Shown piece by piece: positions 42,124 through 52,909 of a DNA stretch of 64,000 nt. The first letter of the stretch is position 1. The number at the start of each line of letters is the position of its first letter. This DNA comes from Sandaracinaceae bacterium (GTDB lineage Bacteria; Myxococcota_A; Polyangia; Polyangiales; Sandaracinaceae), in assembly GCA_020633195.1 (NCBI GenBank), contig JACKEC010000014.1:310001-374000 (forward strand). The letters run 5' to 3'. Under the pieces are notes generated by a model. The model made no database searches. It was not told where the DNA came from and was given only the letters and a program-made list of their open reading frames with translations. The translations under genes were made by a program, and so were the position numbers.

Positions 42124-43224
42124 GCCCATGCCCGTGCCCGTGCCCATGCCCGTGCCCGTGCCCGTGCCCGGCTCCCCCGCGCCTCGCAGCCGCTTCTTGG
42201 CCGCGGCCATGAGCGCCAGCCCGAGGGGCAGCTGCACGAGCGTCAGGAGCACGCCCCAGCTGAGGGTCGAGGCGAGCACCGCGGACTCGGCGACGGCGGG
42301 ATCCTGCGAGGCGTGGAACGTCGCGAAGAGCGACACCGCGACCATGTCGCGGGTGCCCAGGCCCTGAGGCGTCAGCGGCAGCGCGACGATGAGCATGACC
42401 ACCGGGATCAGCGCGAACGCCTCGCCGGGAGGGATGTGCACCCCGAACAGCTCGAAGGGGACCCAGGTCCCGACGAAGAGCACCACCACGTGGGGGAGCC
42501 GGCGCGCGAAGTGGAGGAGCTGCCCCTTCACGCCGAGCTCGAAGAGCGGCGCGAGGAGGCGGCGCCTCACCAGGAACGCAGGCGCCAGCGCGATCACGAT
42601 CAGGTAGAGCACCGCCGCGACGCCGATCGCGATCACCGTCGGCGGCAGCCACGGGACGCGCTCGCCCGCCATCACGCCGCCGACGAGCCCGAACGCCCAC
42701 AGCGCGCCGAAGGTGGTGGCGTAGACGACGAGGGTCGCGCCGCTCATCCGCCAAAGGGACGCGCCCTTGTTCTCGGCCACGAACCACGTCATCCACGCCT
42801 GGCCCACGTGGTAGTTCACGAGCGACGGCAGGTAGGAGGCCCCGCGCACGACGAAGACGTCGGCGGTGCTCACGTCGGCGACCACCGCGCGGTAGACGCC
42901 GGCCGTCGCGAAGGCGTCCGCGAGCAGCAGCGCGAGCGTGAAGACGACGCCGAACCCGATGTAGAGGGGCACGTTGGTCTGCGCGAGGGCGGTGAGGAAC
43001 GCGTCGACGTCGACCCGCGTCGCCACCCAGGCGAGGAGCGCGGCCGCGATGGCGAACGGGAGCAGCCGGCGCCAGAGCGGGGTCGGGGGCGTCGTCGGCC
43101 CGACCTTCGTCGACTCGCCGTCCGTCGGCGCTGCGTCCTTCGACTCGCCGTCCGTCGGCGCTGCGTCCTTCGACTCGCCGTCCGTCGGCGCTGCGTCCTT
43201 CGACTCGCCGCCCGGCTCGTTCAC
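42121..43224 (-). CDS. LPG-synthase-type membrane protein (UPF0104-like)
   Basis: 367 residues from a GTG that overlaps the stop of the upstream gene (GTGA). About eight hydrophobic helices follow the N-terminal region (LLPFAIAAALLAWVATRVDV, LYIGFGVVFTLALLLADAF, and others), and the conserved PLTPQGLGTRDMVA segment matches the membrane domain of lysylphosphatidylglycerol synthase-like proteins, many of which act as lipid or glycolipid flippases. The N-terminus carries three perfect 10-residue tandem repeats (KDAAPTDGES), and the C-terminus a GTGTGMGTGTG tail encoded by CCCGTG-type hexamers. It lies between two GT-C-like glycosyltransferases, so lipid-linked glycan handling is likely. Confidence 0.85.
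   Translation of the reverse strand: MNEPGGESKDAAPTDGESKDAAPTDGESKDAAPTDGESTKVGPTTPPTPLWRRLLPFAIAAALLAWVATRVDVDAFLTALAQTNVPLYIGFGVVFTLALLLADAFATAGVYRAVVADVSTADVFVVRGASYLPSLVNYHVGQAWMTWFVAENKGASLWRMSGATLVVYATTFGALWAFGLVGGVMAGERVPWLPPTVIAIGVAAVLYLIVIALAPAFLVRRRLLAPLFELGVKGQLLHFARRLPHVVVLFVGTWVPFELFGVHIPPGEAFALIPVVMLIVALPLTPQGLGTRDMVAVSLFATFHASQDPAVAESAVLASTLSWGVLLTLVQLPLGLALMAAAKKRLRGAGEPGTGTGTGMGTGTGMG
43111..43211 (-). repeat. 30-bp tandem repeat, three full copies
   Basis: Three exact copies of a 30-base unit at 43111-43140, 43141-43170 and 43171-43200, then 11 further bases. It encodes KDAAPTDGES repeats in the LPG-synthase-like protein. Units abut without spacers and match perfectly, so this is a coding minisatellite with recent expansion, not a CRISPR array. 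Confidence 0.95.
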
Positions 43225-44972
43225 GGGTTGCAGCCGTTCTCGTAGACGATCACGAGGGGCCCAGGCCGGCTGACCTCGTGGGGCCAGAGCAGCGGCTGCA
43301 TGTACATGTCGAAGGTGTCGTAGAGCGTGGCGCAGCTCGAGTCACCCGGCGCGAACCGCGCGACCTCGTGGAAGCAGTCCCTCAGCGCGGTGGGGCGCCC
43401 GAACACGACCTCCTCCCCGCACGTCAGCTGGGGTTGCGTCTGGACGACGTAGGCGGCGCTCGTGGCGCTGCCGCGATCGGTCGAGCGCACCAGGAACTCG
43501 CGGACCAGAGGCCCCCAGCCGCCGGGCCCCATCTCGATCCAGCCGCGCCAGTCGCCGTCGTGGCCGTGCGCGATCGCTGGGCGCTGGAGCGACGCGGGGA
43601 GGGCGTCGGTGCAGGCCTGGATGGCCTGCGAGTCGGCGGTCGAGACGGCGATGAAGGAGGACTGGCTCAACACGGTCTGCTCGGCGGTGGTGTGCTCCGC
43701 GAGCCACGCGAGCGCCTGATCGCGGGTGTCGTCCTGGAGCATCAGCGCGTCGGCGCGGGCCGAGTGGTAGAGGGGCAGCGCGAGCGCGAGCGCGACCACG
43801 AGCGGCCCCGCGATGCGCAGGCGCAGGTCGCTCGTCTCGATCCCGTAGGCCGCGAGCGCCTCGACGGGCACGAGCACCGCGAGCACCGCGAGCGCCGGGT
43901 AGAGCGGCTGCGTGTAGCGCATGAAGAGCACCGTGCTCGGGCCGAGCACGCCGCCGTAGAACGCGAGCGCGAAGAACGCGACGACGAAGGCCCCGCCGTG
44001 CGCGCGCCAGAGCCCGCGCGCGACGCCCGCGATGGAGAGCAGCCAGAGCGGCCACCCGAGCGCGGCCGGGATCGAGACCAAGCCGTGGAACCGGAGCCCG
44101 CTGACCGCCTCGCGCCCCGTCTCGTAGCCCCACGTGGAGCCGCCCTCGCTGTAGCGGACCTGGTGCGAGCGGAGCCCCTCGAGGAACGCGTCCGGCTCCT
44201 CGAGCACGTGGGGGCTCGCCATCGCGAACGCGATCCCGAACACCAGAAGCGCGGCCAGGCCGGCGCCGAGCGCCCGGCGCCGCTGCGAGGGGGCGCTCTG
44301 GAAGAAGTGCCCGAGCGCGACGAGGGCCAGCATGCCCAGCATCACGAGGCCCGTGTACTTGATCGAGGACGCGATCCCGAACGCGGCCGCGGCGTAGAAG
44401 AGGGCGCGGCGGTGGCCGCGGTCGACGACCCGCGTGAGCTGCCAGAGCCCGAGCGACATGAAGAAGACGACGGCGGTGTCGCTCACCGCGAAGTGGCTGT
44501 CGCGGACGTGGAGGACGTTGACGGCCACGATCGCCGCCGCGACCGCGGCGCCGAAGTGCGCGAGGCGCTCGCCGTGGCGGCGGAGCACGTCGCGGGCGAA
44601 GAAGAAGGTGAGCGGGAGCGTCGCCACGCCGAAGACGCACGCGACGAGGCGCGCGGGGACCGACAGCTCGCTCGGGTTCAGCACGTACAGGCAGCCGAGG
44701 TTCACCGGCCCGCCCGTCGTGAGCTCGAGCCACCACAGCTTGAGCTGCAGCGCGAGGTGCGTGAGGAAGAAGTAGCCCTCGGGCCAGCCGTTGGCGGCCC
44801 AGTGGGGGTTCCAGTCGCCCGAGAAGAGGAACAGGGCCTGCTGGATGAAGAGCTCTTCGTCCGGACGCGCGCGGTGGACGGACGGCGCGAAGCCGATGCC
44901 CGTGACCCGGAGGGCGGCACCGACGACGATGATCGCGTACAGCGGCCCGTAGCGCTTCAGGTGCGCCCGCAC
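43221..44972 (-). CDS. Multi-pass membrane glycosyltransferase-like protein (GT39/GT-C type)
   Basis: 583 residues from GTG 44972. Starts with a helix (YGPLYAIIVVGAALRVTGIG) and a loop RARPDEELFIQQALFLFSGDW, whose acidic pair fits the catalytic site of GT39-like (PMT-type) enzymes. About ten more helices follow, and then a soluble C-terminal domain of ~190 residues with Cys pairs (QAIQACTDALP, LTCGEEVV, DSSCATLYD), probably exported. It is co-transcribed with the LPG-synthase-like gene via a GTGA overlap. Donor and acceptor are unknown. Confidence 0.85.
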   Translation of the reverse strand: MRAHLKRYGPLYAIIVVGAALRVTGIGFAPSVHRARPDEELFIQQALFLFSGDWNPHWAANGWPEGYFFLTHLALQLKLWWLELTTGGPVNLGCLYVLNPSELSVPARLVACVFGVATLPLTFFFARDVLRRHGERLAHFGAAVAAAIVAVNVLHVRDSHFAVSDTAVVFFMSLGLWQLTRVVDRGHRRALFYAAAAFGIASSIKYTGLVMLGMLALVALGHFFQSAPSQRRRALGAGLAALLVFGIAFAMASPHVLEEPDAFLEGLRSHQVRYSEGGSTWGYETGREAVSGLRFHGLVSIPAALGWPLWLLSIAGVARGLWRAHGGAFVVAFFALAFYGGVLGPSTVLFMRYTQPLYPALAVLAVLVPVEALAAYGIETSDLRLRIAGPLVVALALALPLYHSARADALMLQDDTRDQALAWLAEHTTAEQTVLSQSSFIAVSTADSQAIQACTDALPASLQRPAIAHGHDGDWRGWIEMGPGGWGPLVREFLVRSTDRGSATSAAYVVQTQPQLTCGEEVVFGRPTALRDCFHEVARFAPGDSSCATLYDTFDMYMQPLLWPHEVSRPGPLVIVYENGCNP

Positions 44973-45009
44973 CGGCCGCCCGTACCACGATTGTCGGAGG
45001 CGGGCGAGA

Positions 45010-45417
45010 TCAGGCTTCCAGCGCGTCGCGGATCCGCGCCGCGAGGCCTTCGCCGTCGTCGAGGGTCGTCGGCTTCCACCCGACGCCGAGGCCGCCCGCG
45101 TCGGTCTTCGGGATGATGTGGAAGTGGACGTGGAACACGGCCTGATGGGCCCGCGGGCCGTTGTTCTGGAGGACGTTGTACTGGTCGCAGCCGGTGGCCT
45201 TCATCACCGCGCGGGCGATCCGCGGCAGCACGCGGCCGATCGCGGCGGACTGCTCGTCGCTCATCTGGTGCAGGTGCGCGACGCGCTCCTTCGGGATCAC
45301 CAGCGTGTGCCCGAGGCTGAGCGGTCCCACGTCGAGGAACGCGAGCACGTGGTCGTCCTCGTAGACGCGGTGGCAGGGGATCTCCCCGTCGAGGATGCGA
45401 GCGAAGATCGTGGTCAC
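45010..45417 (-). CDS. HIT-family nucleotide hydrolase/transferase
   Basis: 135 residues from GTG 45417, which overlaps the HemQ-family stop by four bases. Open reading continues upstream but this is where the family starts. It has the FARILDGEIPCHRVYEDD opening, FLDVGPLSLGHTLVIPK and the HVHFHIIPK triad (His-x-His-x-His). HIT proteins hydrolyse nucleoside phosphoramidates and related substrates; precise substrate unknown. Coupling to the gene before it suggests a shared role, although no known link exists between the two families. Confidence 0.93.
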   Translation of the reverse strand: MTTIFARILDGEIPCHRVYEDDHVLAFLDVGPLSLGHTLVIPKERVAHLHQMSDEQSAAIGRVLPRIARAVMKATGCDQYNVLQNNGPRAHQAVFHVHFHIIPKTDAGGLGVGWKPTTLDDGEGLAARIRDALEA

Positions 45418-46175
45418 GCGGCGCTCCCCTTGGACTGCCAGCGCGCGTGGCCGACGAAGAACGGGCCCATCTTCACGATGTAGCGCGAGGTCTGGACGGT
45501 GCTGCGCATCCGCTGCACGAGGTGCGAGCAGCGGTGGAGCTCGTCGCTCACGAGGCCGATGACGAACTCGTTGTCCTCCGCGTCGAGCCCGTGACAGGCG
45601 AGCCGGATGTCGTGCGCGAGATCGCGGCGCCCGTACGCCATCCCGATCGAGGCGTGCTCCCGGAGGATCGAGCCCTGCTCGGCGCGGTCGAGCTGCGCGA
45701 ACTCGCCGTTGCGCCGCAGCGGGTACCACACCGCCCAGGGCCACGCGGGGTTCGTGACGTTCTCCACGAAGCGGTGGAGGAGGGCGTGCTCGAGGTCGGG
45801 CTCGTGACCGATGGAGTAGCTCCGGCCGAGCATGGTGAAGTCGTGCCGCGGGACGAGGCCGCGGACGCCGGGCATGCGGAAGAGCGGGCGCACGCGGGTC
45901 ACGAAGTGCGCGGCGTCCTCGCTCCAGGTGAGCAGCGCGACGCCGTAGGGGGCGTTGGCGTCTTCGTAGACGACGCCCGCGATCCCCGCCTCCTCGAGCG
46001 CGGCGATCAGCGCTCGGGTGTGCTCCTCGACGTCGCCCGAGGGGGGACAGTCGAAGACCAACAGCTGCATGAAGAGGCGGCGGTCCATCGACTGCCGCTC
46101 GCCATCCTTCTTGCCCCCGTGCTCGAGGACATCGACCTCGACGAGACCCGGTCCGCCGCGCGCTTCTTCGCTCAT
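45414..46175 (-). CDS. Chlorite dismutase/HemQ-family heme protein
   Basis: 253 residues from ATG 46175. After a ~30-residue lead, the alpha-beta barrel family appears twice-folded: MQLLVFDCPPSGDVEEHTRAL and WYPLRRNGEFAQLDRAEQGS. Tyr151 lies where coproheme decarboxylases have their essential Tyr, and His174 (ILREHASIGMAY) is a good candidate for the proximal heme ligand. CHGLDAEDNEFVIGLVSDE and QTSRYIVKMGPFFVGH are typical of the end. Such proteins decarboxylate coproheme (ChdC, usual in Gram-positive bacteria), act as peroxidases, or dismutate chlorite. Which applies here cannot be read from sequence; heme pathway neighbours are absent. Confidence 0.88.
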   Translation of the reverse strand: MSEEARGGPGLVEVDVLEHGGKKDGERQSMDRRLFMQLLVFDCPPSGDVEEHTRALIAALEEAGIAGVVYEDANAPYGVALLTWSEDAAHFVTRVRPLFRMPGVRGLVPRHDFTMLGRSYSIGHEPDLEHALLHRFVENVTNPAWPWAVWYPLRRNGEFAQLDRAEQGSILREHASIGMAYGRRDLAHDIRLACHGLDAEDNEFVIGLVSDELHRCSHLVQRMRSTVQTSRYIVKMGPFFVGHARWQSKGSAA

Positions 46176-46191
46176 GCGGCGGAGGGTAGCG

Positions 46192-47859
<1,668 letters not shown>

Positions 47860-47920
47860 GACGCTAGGAGCGTATCAAAGCCCGAGGGCCGCTTCACGCC
47901 CTCAGTGCTCGGGGTGGCAG

Positions 47921-47988
47921 CGGGGACGATCTTCTTCAGTTTCGTCATCGCCGGCGTCGGATGAAGAAAGTGAAGAGGACCGTCCCCG
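47921..47988. repeat. Long imperfect inverted repeat between two minus-strand genes
   Basis: Arms of 29 bases (47921-47949 with 47960-47988) pair at 26 positions including one wobble, with three mismatches (A-C, G-G, G-A), around a 10-base loop. On the minus strand it begins four bases after the stop of the YbjN-like gene (stop at 47993-47995). No T tract follows. A short second hairpin, GAGGGC/GCCCTC at 47884-47889 with 47898-47903, lies downstream. The 133-base gap (47860-47992) has no gene. Confidence 0.7.
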
Positions 47989-47992
47989 GGAG

Positions 47993-48451
47993 CTAGTCGT
48001 CGGGGAAGAGCTCGGCTAGGCGATCGTCCCACTCGTCGGCGACGGTGGCCATCGTGTGGAGGAGGTCCTCGAACTCCTCGTAGTCGAGGCCGCTCAGGCG
48101 CCGGAGGGCGCGCAGGTAGGCGGCGTCCTTGTCCTTGTCGATCGCGAAGGCGGCGTCGCTCGTGACGAGGAAGTTCAGCTCGAGGAGGCGCCGGTAGAAG
48201 GCCTCTCGACCCTCCTTCGGAACCTCCATGATCCGCGAGAGGAACAGGAGGATCCCGTGCTCCTCGAGGACGTTGATGCCGACCGTGGCCGATCCCCGGC
48301 GGACATCGGTGTATCCGTCCTCGTCGAGCGGATCGAGCTCGACACCGACGGAGGCCCCGAACCGCTTGAGGTAGTCGTTCACCATCTCGACCGCGTCGCG
48401 GTAGGTCCGGTCGCTCCCTCGGTCCTGATAGATCGGCTCACGCTCGCTCAT
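47993..48451 (-). CDS. YbjN/CesT-like small protein
   Basis: 152 residues from ATG 48451. It is acidic and looks alpha/beta: VEMVNDYLKRFGASVGVELD, GILLFLSRIMEVPKE, FYRRLLELNFLVTSDAAFAID and LRRLSGLDYEEFEDLLHTM. The pattern (strands, then a helix with ...LNFLVTSDAAFAI) is that of the YbjN / type III chaperone-like (CesT) fold. No secretion genes are near, so a stand-alone chaperone or sensory adaptor is possible. The start is 37 bases from that of the divergent amidase gene. Confidence 0.75.
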   Translation of the reverse strand: MSEREPIYQDRGSDRTYRDAVEMVNDYLKRFGASVGVELDPLDEDGYTDVRRGSATVGINVLEEHGILLFLSRIMEVPKEGREAFYRRLLELNFLVTSDAAFAIDKDKDAAYLRALRRLSGLDYEEFEDLLHTMATVADEWDDRLAELFPDD

Positions 48452-48488
48452 GGTCTCCTCGTCCGCGGCTTCGTGGTAATCGACGCGG

Positions 48489-50114
48489 GTGCCATCGTAT
48501 CGCACGCGGCGCTCGTGGAGAATGCACGTGCTCGCCCTCGTCCTCGGGGCGTGCGGCACGACCGAGCCGCCCGCCGATCCGACGCCGCCAGGGCCCGCGC
48601 CCGAGGCCCCGTTCGCGCCCCCCGAGGTCGACGACGCGTGGGCGCTGTCGCTCCCGGACCTTCGCGACCAGACCGAGCGGACGGCCCCCCTCGACCCGAG
48701 GCGCGCGGCCGACCTCGCGCGCGTCCTCTCGATCCGCGACCCCGACGGGGACTGGATCGCCCGCGCGCGCGAGTGGCTGACGGCCGCGAGCGCCGACGCC
48801 TCGGCCGAGGGCGCCTGCGCCTCCGCGCTCGCGCTCGCGAGGCTCGAGGCGCGCGACGCGTCCGCGCCTCGAGCCGCTTACCTCGTCGCCTTCCGCGCCT
48901 CGCTCCGCTTCGCCGCGAGCGACGCGGCCTGCGCCGGCGAGGCCGAGGCGATGATGCGGACGCTCGACGCGTGGCGGCCCAGCACCGCCGAGCTCGGCGC
49001 CATCCGCGCCGATCCCGACGCCGAGGTCGATCCCGCGGCGGTCGATCCGATCGCCCGCTGGGCCGCCGAGCACTCCGACGAGGAAGCGGCGACGCTCGAG
49101 TCGCTGCTCGTCTACGGCCACGGCGACGACGCGGGGGCCGACACGGTGCGCGTGGTCCTCACCTTCGATCGCGTCGTCGCGTTCGAGCACGGCGAGGCCG
49201 AGGCGACGGCGGACGGCCCGCGCCGCACGTGGCTGCAGCTCGCGTCGGTGACGCCGGGGGAGGGCGTCGCCCGGTCGCTGCCCGTCGGGAGCGGCGGCCT
49301 CGTGCGGCTGACCGTCGCCGACCAGGCGGGCGGGACCCGCGTCGCCTTCGAGCTCGAGGGCACGTCCCGCTTCGACGCCTTCGCGCTGCCCGACCCGTTC
49401 CGCATCGTCCTCGACTTCGAGACCGGCGGCGCGCGGGCGCGGGGCCCGGTTCGGCGCATCGTGATCGATCCCGGCCATGGCGGAGACGACTTCGGCGCGC
49501 GGGCGTTCGGGCTGCGGGAGTCCGACCTGACGCTCGACATCGCCCGTCGCGTGCGCGCGCTCTTGCTGTCGCGCCTCCCCGACGTCGCCGTGATCATGAC
49601 GCGCGAGGAGGACGTCCTGATCTCGCTCGAGGCCCGCGCGGCGCTCGCGAACGCCGTCGGCGCGGACCTGTTCCTGTCCATCCACCTCAACGCCGCCGAC
49701 GAGCCCGTCGATCACGGCGGCGTCACCACCTTCGTCCTCGACACCTCCGACGACCGTCAGGCGGCGCGGCTCGCGGCCCGCGAGAACCGCACGTCGGTGG
49801 CCGAGGTCTCGAGCCTCTCGCGGCTGCTCGCGTCCCTCCATCGCCAGGATCAGGTCGCCGCGTCGCGCGAGGTCGCCGACCAGATCCACCGCTCGACCCT
49901 CGCGGCGGGCCGCGCTCACCTGCCGCACCTCTACGACCGCGGGGTCCGCGCGGCGACCTTCTACGTGCTCGTCGGCGCCCGCATGCCGGCCGTGCTGCTC
50001 GAGGCCTCGTTCCTGAGCCGCGAGGACGAGGCGAACGCGCTGCGGACGCCGACCTATCGCCAGGCCCTCGCCGAGGGGGTCGCGAGCGGCGTCGTGAGCT
50101 GGGCCGCCCGCTGA
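48489..50114 (+). CDS. N-acetylmuramoyl-L-alanine amidase (Amidase_3), AMIN-containing
   Basis: 541 residues from GTG 48489, preferred because it supplies the basic n-region of a lipoprotein signal (RTRRSWRMHVLALVLGAC); ATG 48522 is the alternative. Residues ~210-310 look like an AMIN domain (RVVLTFDRVVAFEHGEAEAT, FRIVLDFETGG). The catalytic domain has the zinc ligands in VIDPGHGGDDFGARA (His), LRESDLTLDIA (Glu), FLSIHLNAAD (His) and the catalytic Glu in VLLEASFLS. It cleaves the MurNAc-Ala bond in daughter-cell separation or turnover. The lipobox is unusual for AmiC-like enzymes, which are usually periplasmic or soluble. Confidence 0.93.
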   Translation: MPSYRTRRSWRMHVLALVLGACGTTEPPADPTPPGPAPEAPFAPPEVDDAWALSLPDLRDQTERTAPLDPRRAADLARVLSIRDPDGDWIARAREWLTAASADASAEGACASALALARLEARDASAPRAAYLVAFRASLRFAASDAACAGEAEAMMRTLDAWRPSTAELGAIRADPDAEVDPAAVDPIARWAAEHSDEEAATLESLLVYGHGDDAGADTVRVVLTFDRVVAFEHGEAEATADGPRRTWLQLASVTPGEGVARSLPVGSGGLVRLTVADQAGGTRVAFELEGTSRFDAFALPDPFRIVLDFETGGARARGPVRRIVIDPGHGGDDFGARAFGLRESDLTLDIARRVRALLLSRLPDVAVIMTREEDVLISLEARAALANAVGADLFLSIHLNAADEPVDHGGVTTFVLDTSDDRQAARLAARENRTSVAEVSSLSRLLASLHRQDQVAASREVADQIHRSTLAAGRAHLPHLYDRGVRAATFYVLVGARMPAVLLEASFLSREDEANALRTPTYRQALAEGVASGVVSWAAR

Positions 50115-50203
50115 TCCGGTCAGCGGGTCGATCGGCGGGGTTACCCGCCCGACCGCGCCGATTTGCGTGCGCACCCCGCGATCACAATACTCCGCTCGCC
50201 CTC

Positions 50204-52909
50204 ATGGCCGAGGCCCTCTCCCGACCCGCGATCGACCTCGGTCGATTCGCGCCCGCCCTCAAGGAAACCTGCGGGGACTACTGCAGCGTCTACCACGCTC
50301 GCCTGTCGGACGCGGTGCGCCGCGGGGACGGCGGCGTCGTCGTCTCGCAGCAGCACGCGCGCACCCTCGACGGGCTGCTCGGGGCGCTCTACTGCGCGGC
50401 CGACGCGGCGTCGCGCACGGCGGGTCACGCGCCGAGCGGACGCGTCGCGCTCATCGCGGTCGGCGGCTACGGCCGAGGGCAGGTCGGCCTCTTCTCCGAC
50501 GTCGACGTCCTGTTCCTCTGCGACGACCCGACGGACCGCCACGTCGCCGCGCTCGCCGAGGGGCTGCTCTATCCGCTCTGGGACGTCGGCCTCGAGGTCG
50601 GGCACGTGGTCCGCGGGATCGACGAGACGCTCGAGCTCGCGCGCGAGGACCTGAGCACGGCGACGACCTTGCTCGACATGCGCCGCGTCGCCGGCGACAA
50701 GAGCATCCTCGACGAGCTCGAGCGAGGCTCGCGCCGAGCCGTCTTCGAAGCCGGCCTCGACCGCTTCCTCGCGATGCTCGAGGACGACCGCGTCGCGCGG
50801 CACGAGCGCTACGGCGGCTCGCTCTACCTGCTCGAGCCCGAGGTGAAGCTCGGGTGCGGCGGGCTCCGCGACCTCGACATCGCGTCGTGGGCGGCGAAGG
50901 CCCGCTGGGGCGCGACCGACACCGAGTCCCTCGTGCGCAACGGGGCGCTCCTGCACCGCGAGGTCGAGGAGGTCGAGGCCGCCAAGGAGATGCTCTGGCG
51001 GGTCCGCAACCTGTTGCACCTGCGCGCCGGTCGCCGTCAGGACCGCCTGACCTTCGAGGACCAGGAGGAGATCGCGACTCAGCTCGGCTTCGTGGAGGGC
51101 GTGACCCTCGCCGTCGAGCAGTTCATGCAGGCGTACTACCGGCACGCCCGCACGCTGGAGCGCTCCGCGGAGCGGATGGTCGCGCGCGCCCGCGAGCACC
51201 GCCGGAGCGCGCCCGCCTCCAAGAAGGACCTCGGCGACGGCCTGCTGCTCTTCGACGAGCAGGTGACCTTCTCCAACAGCGACGACCTGGTCACCGACCC
51301 CGCGCTCGCGTTCCGCTTCTACGACGCCGTCGCCAAGCGCTGCGTGAAGCCGTACCCGTTCGCGCGCGACGCGGTGGCCCGAGCCGCCGCCGAGCCGGCC
51401 TGGGCCGCGCGGCTCCGCGCCGACGCGTCCGCCGCCAAGATGTTCCTCGACGCGCTCACCTGCACCGCGCGGCCTCCCGTGCGCCAGCACTCGATCCTGG
51501 CGGAGCTCCACGAGATCGGGCTCCTGCTCGCGATGGTCCCGGAGTTCGAGCCGGTGACGGGGCGCGTGCAGCACGACGTCTATCACGTCTACACGGTCGA
51601 CGTTCACTCGGTCGCGGCGGTGGATCGGCTGCGCGCGATCAAGCGCGGCGACTACGCCAAGGACCTGCCGCTCGCGTCGCGCCTCGCGGCGGAGCTGCCC
51701 CGGCCCGTCCCGCTCTTCGTGGCGCTCCTGCTGCACGACATCGGCAAGGCGCACGGCAAGGACCACTCGCGCCAGGGCGCGATCATGGCCCGCCCGATCG
51801 CGGAGCGGCTCGGGCTCACCGTCGTCGACGTGGCGCACGTGGTGTGGCTCGTCGAGGAGCACCTGAGCCTCTACAAGTGGGCCACCCGACGCGACACGAG
51901 CGACCCCGAGGTGGTGCGCGAGGTCGCCCGTCACGTGGGGACCATCGATCGCCTGCGCGACCTCTACCTGCTCACGGTCGCCGACCTCTCGACCACGAAC
52001 CCGAACGCGATGACCTCGTGGAAGGCTCGGATGCTCGAGGACTGCTACCACGCGGTGGCGGCCGAGCTCGAGGGCGGGGACACGCGCGGCCCGGCGAAGC
52101 GCGCCGACGCGATCCGCGACGAGGTCCAGATCGGGTTCGTCGGCGACTCCGAGCAGGGCGCGCTCGAGACCTTCGTCCGGCAGATGCCCGATCGCTACCT
52201 GCTGGCCAACCCGGTCGACATGGTCCGCGTCCACGCGCGCATCGCGCGGGACCGCAAGGATCGTCCGCTCCACCTCGCCGTCAGCCCCGGCCCGAGCGCG
52301 GAGGTCTCCGAGCTCGTCATCGTCACCGACGACCGCCCGGGTCTCCTCGCCGACGTCGCCTGCGCGCTCGCCGCGCAGCGCCTCTCGATCGTCGCCGCGC
52401 AGGTCTACACGCGCGAGCGCGAGGGGCTCGCGCCGGAGGCGTTCGACCTCTTCCACGTCCGCCGCATCTCGGTGGGCGCCGAGGGCGAGGCGGTGGACGA
52501 GCCGCGGCTCGCGAGGCTCGAGCGCGACCTGTCCAGCCTCCTCGCCGGCGAGGTCGAGGCGCGCGAGCTGCTCGCGCGGCGCCTGCGCCAGCCCGCGTGG
52601 GCCCAGAAGAAGAGCCCCGACGTCCCGACCGAGATCCAAGTCGACAACGACGCGTCTCCACGCTTCACGGTGATCGACGTGTTCACCAAGGACCGGCCCG
52701 CGCTGCTCCACACCATCGCGCGCACGCTGCGCGAGGAGGGGCTCTCCATCGCGGTCTCGAAGGTCAACACCGAGGGGGACAAGGTGCAGGACGTCTTCTA
52801 TGTGACCGACGCCTCCGGCGCGAAGGTCGTCGACGGCGCGCGCCTCGCGGCGCTGCCCGCGGTGCTCTCCCGCGCGCTCGAGGCGCTCGACGCCGAGGAG
52901 CTGGCGTGA
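50204..52909 (+). CDS. glnD: Bifunctional uridylyltransferase/uridylyl-removing enzyme GlnD
   Basis: 901 residues from ATG 50204 (E. coli GlnD has 890). The enzyme adds and removes UMP from the PII protein in response to glutamine. Nucleotidyltransferase motif GGYGRGQVGLFSDVDVLFL at about residues 87-105 (GGxGR...DxD). HD domain: HDVYHVYTVDVHS (~456) and LLHDIGKAHGKDHSRQGA (~510). Two ACT domains close the chain: VIVTDDRPGLLADVACALA (~705) and FTVIDVFTKDRPALLHTIA (~820). All four parts are intact. It overlaps the downstream lipoprotein gene by four bases. The 89-base gap before it holds no gene. Confidence 0.97.
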   Translation: MAEALSRPAIDLGRFAPALKETCGDYCSVYHARLSDAVRRGDGGVVVSQQHARTLDGLLGALYCAADAASRTAGHAPSGRVALIAVGGYGRGQVGLFSDVDVLFLCDDPTDRHVAALAEGLLYPLWDVGLEVGHVVRGIDETLELAREDLSTATTLLDMRRVAGDKSILDELERGSRRAVFEAGLDRFLAMLEDDRVARHERYGGSLYLLEPEVKLGCGGLRDLDIASWAAKARWGATDTESLVRNGALLHREVEEVEAAKEMLWRVRNLLHLRAGRRQDRLTFEDQEEIATQLGFVEGVTLAVEQFMQAYYRHARTLERSAERMVARAREHRRSAPASKKDLGDGLLLFDEQVTFSNSDDLVTDPALAFRFYDAVAKRCVKPYPFARDAVARAAAEPAWAARLRADASAAKMFLDALTCTARPPVRQHSILAELHEIGLLLAMVPEFEPVTGRVQHDVYHVYTVDVHSVAAVDRLRAIKRGDYAKDLPLASRLAAELPRPVPLFVALLLHDIGKAHGKDHSRQGAIMARPIAERLGLTVVDVAHVVWLVEEHLSLYKWATRRDTSDPEVVREVARHVGTIDRLRDLYLLTVADLSTTNPNAMTSWKARMLEDCYHAVAAELEGGDTRGPAKRADAIRDEVQIGFVGDSEQGALETFVRQMPDRYLLANPVDMVRVHARIARDRKDRPLHLAVSPGPSAEVSELVIVTDDRPGLLADVACALAAQRLSIVAAQVYTREREGLAPEAFDLFHVRRISVGAEGEAVDEPRLARLERDLSSLLAGEVEARELLARRLRQPAWAQKKSPDVPTEIQVDNDASPRFTVIDVFTKDRPALLHTIARTLREEGLSIAVSKVNTEGDKVQDVFYVTDASGAKVVDGARLAALPAVLSRALEALDAEELA

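Noticed and set aside
43111..43211. Possible CRISPR array
   Set aside because: The 30-base units are directly abutting with no spacers and encode a repeated peptide.
50204..52909. Possible split or fused glnD because of the long reading frame that extends upstream to 48056
   Set aside because: Upstream sequence is antisense/other-frame to the amidase gene; the ATG at 50204 gives the normal length and N-terminus.
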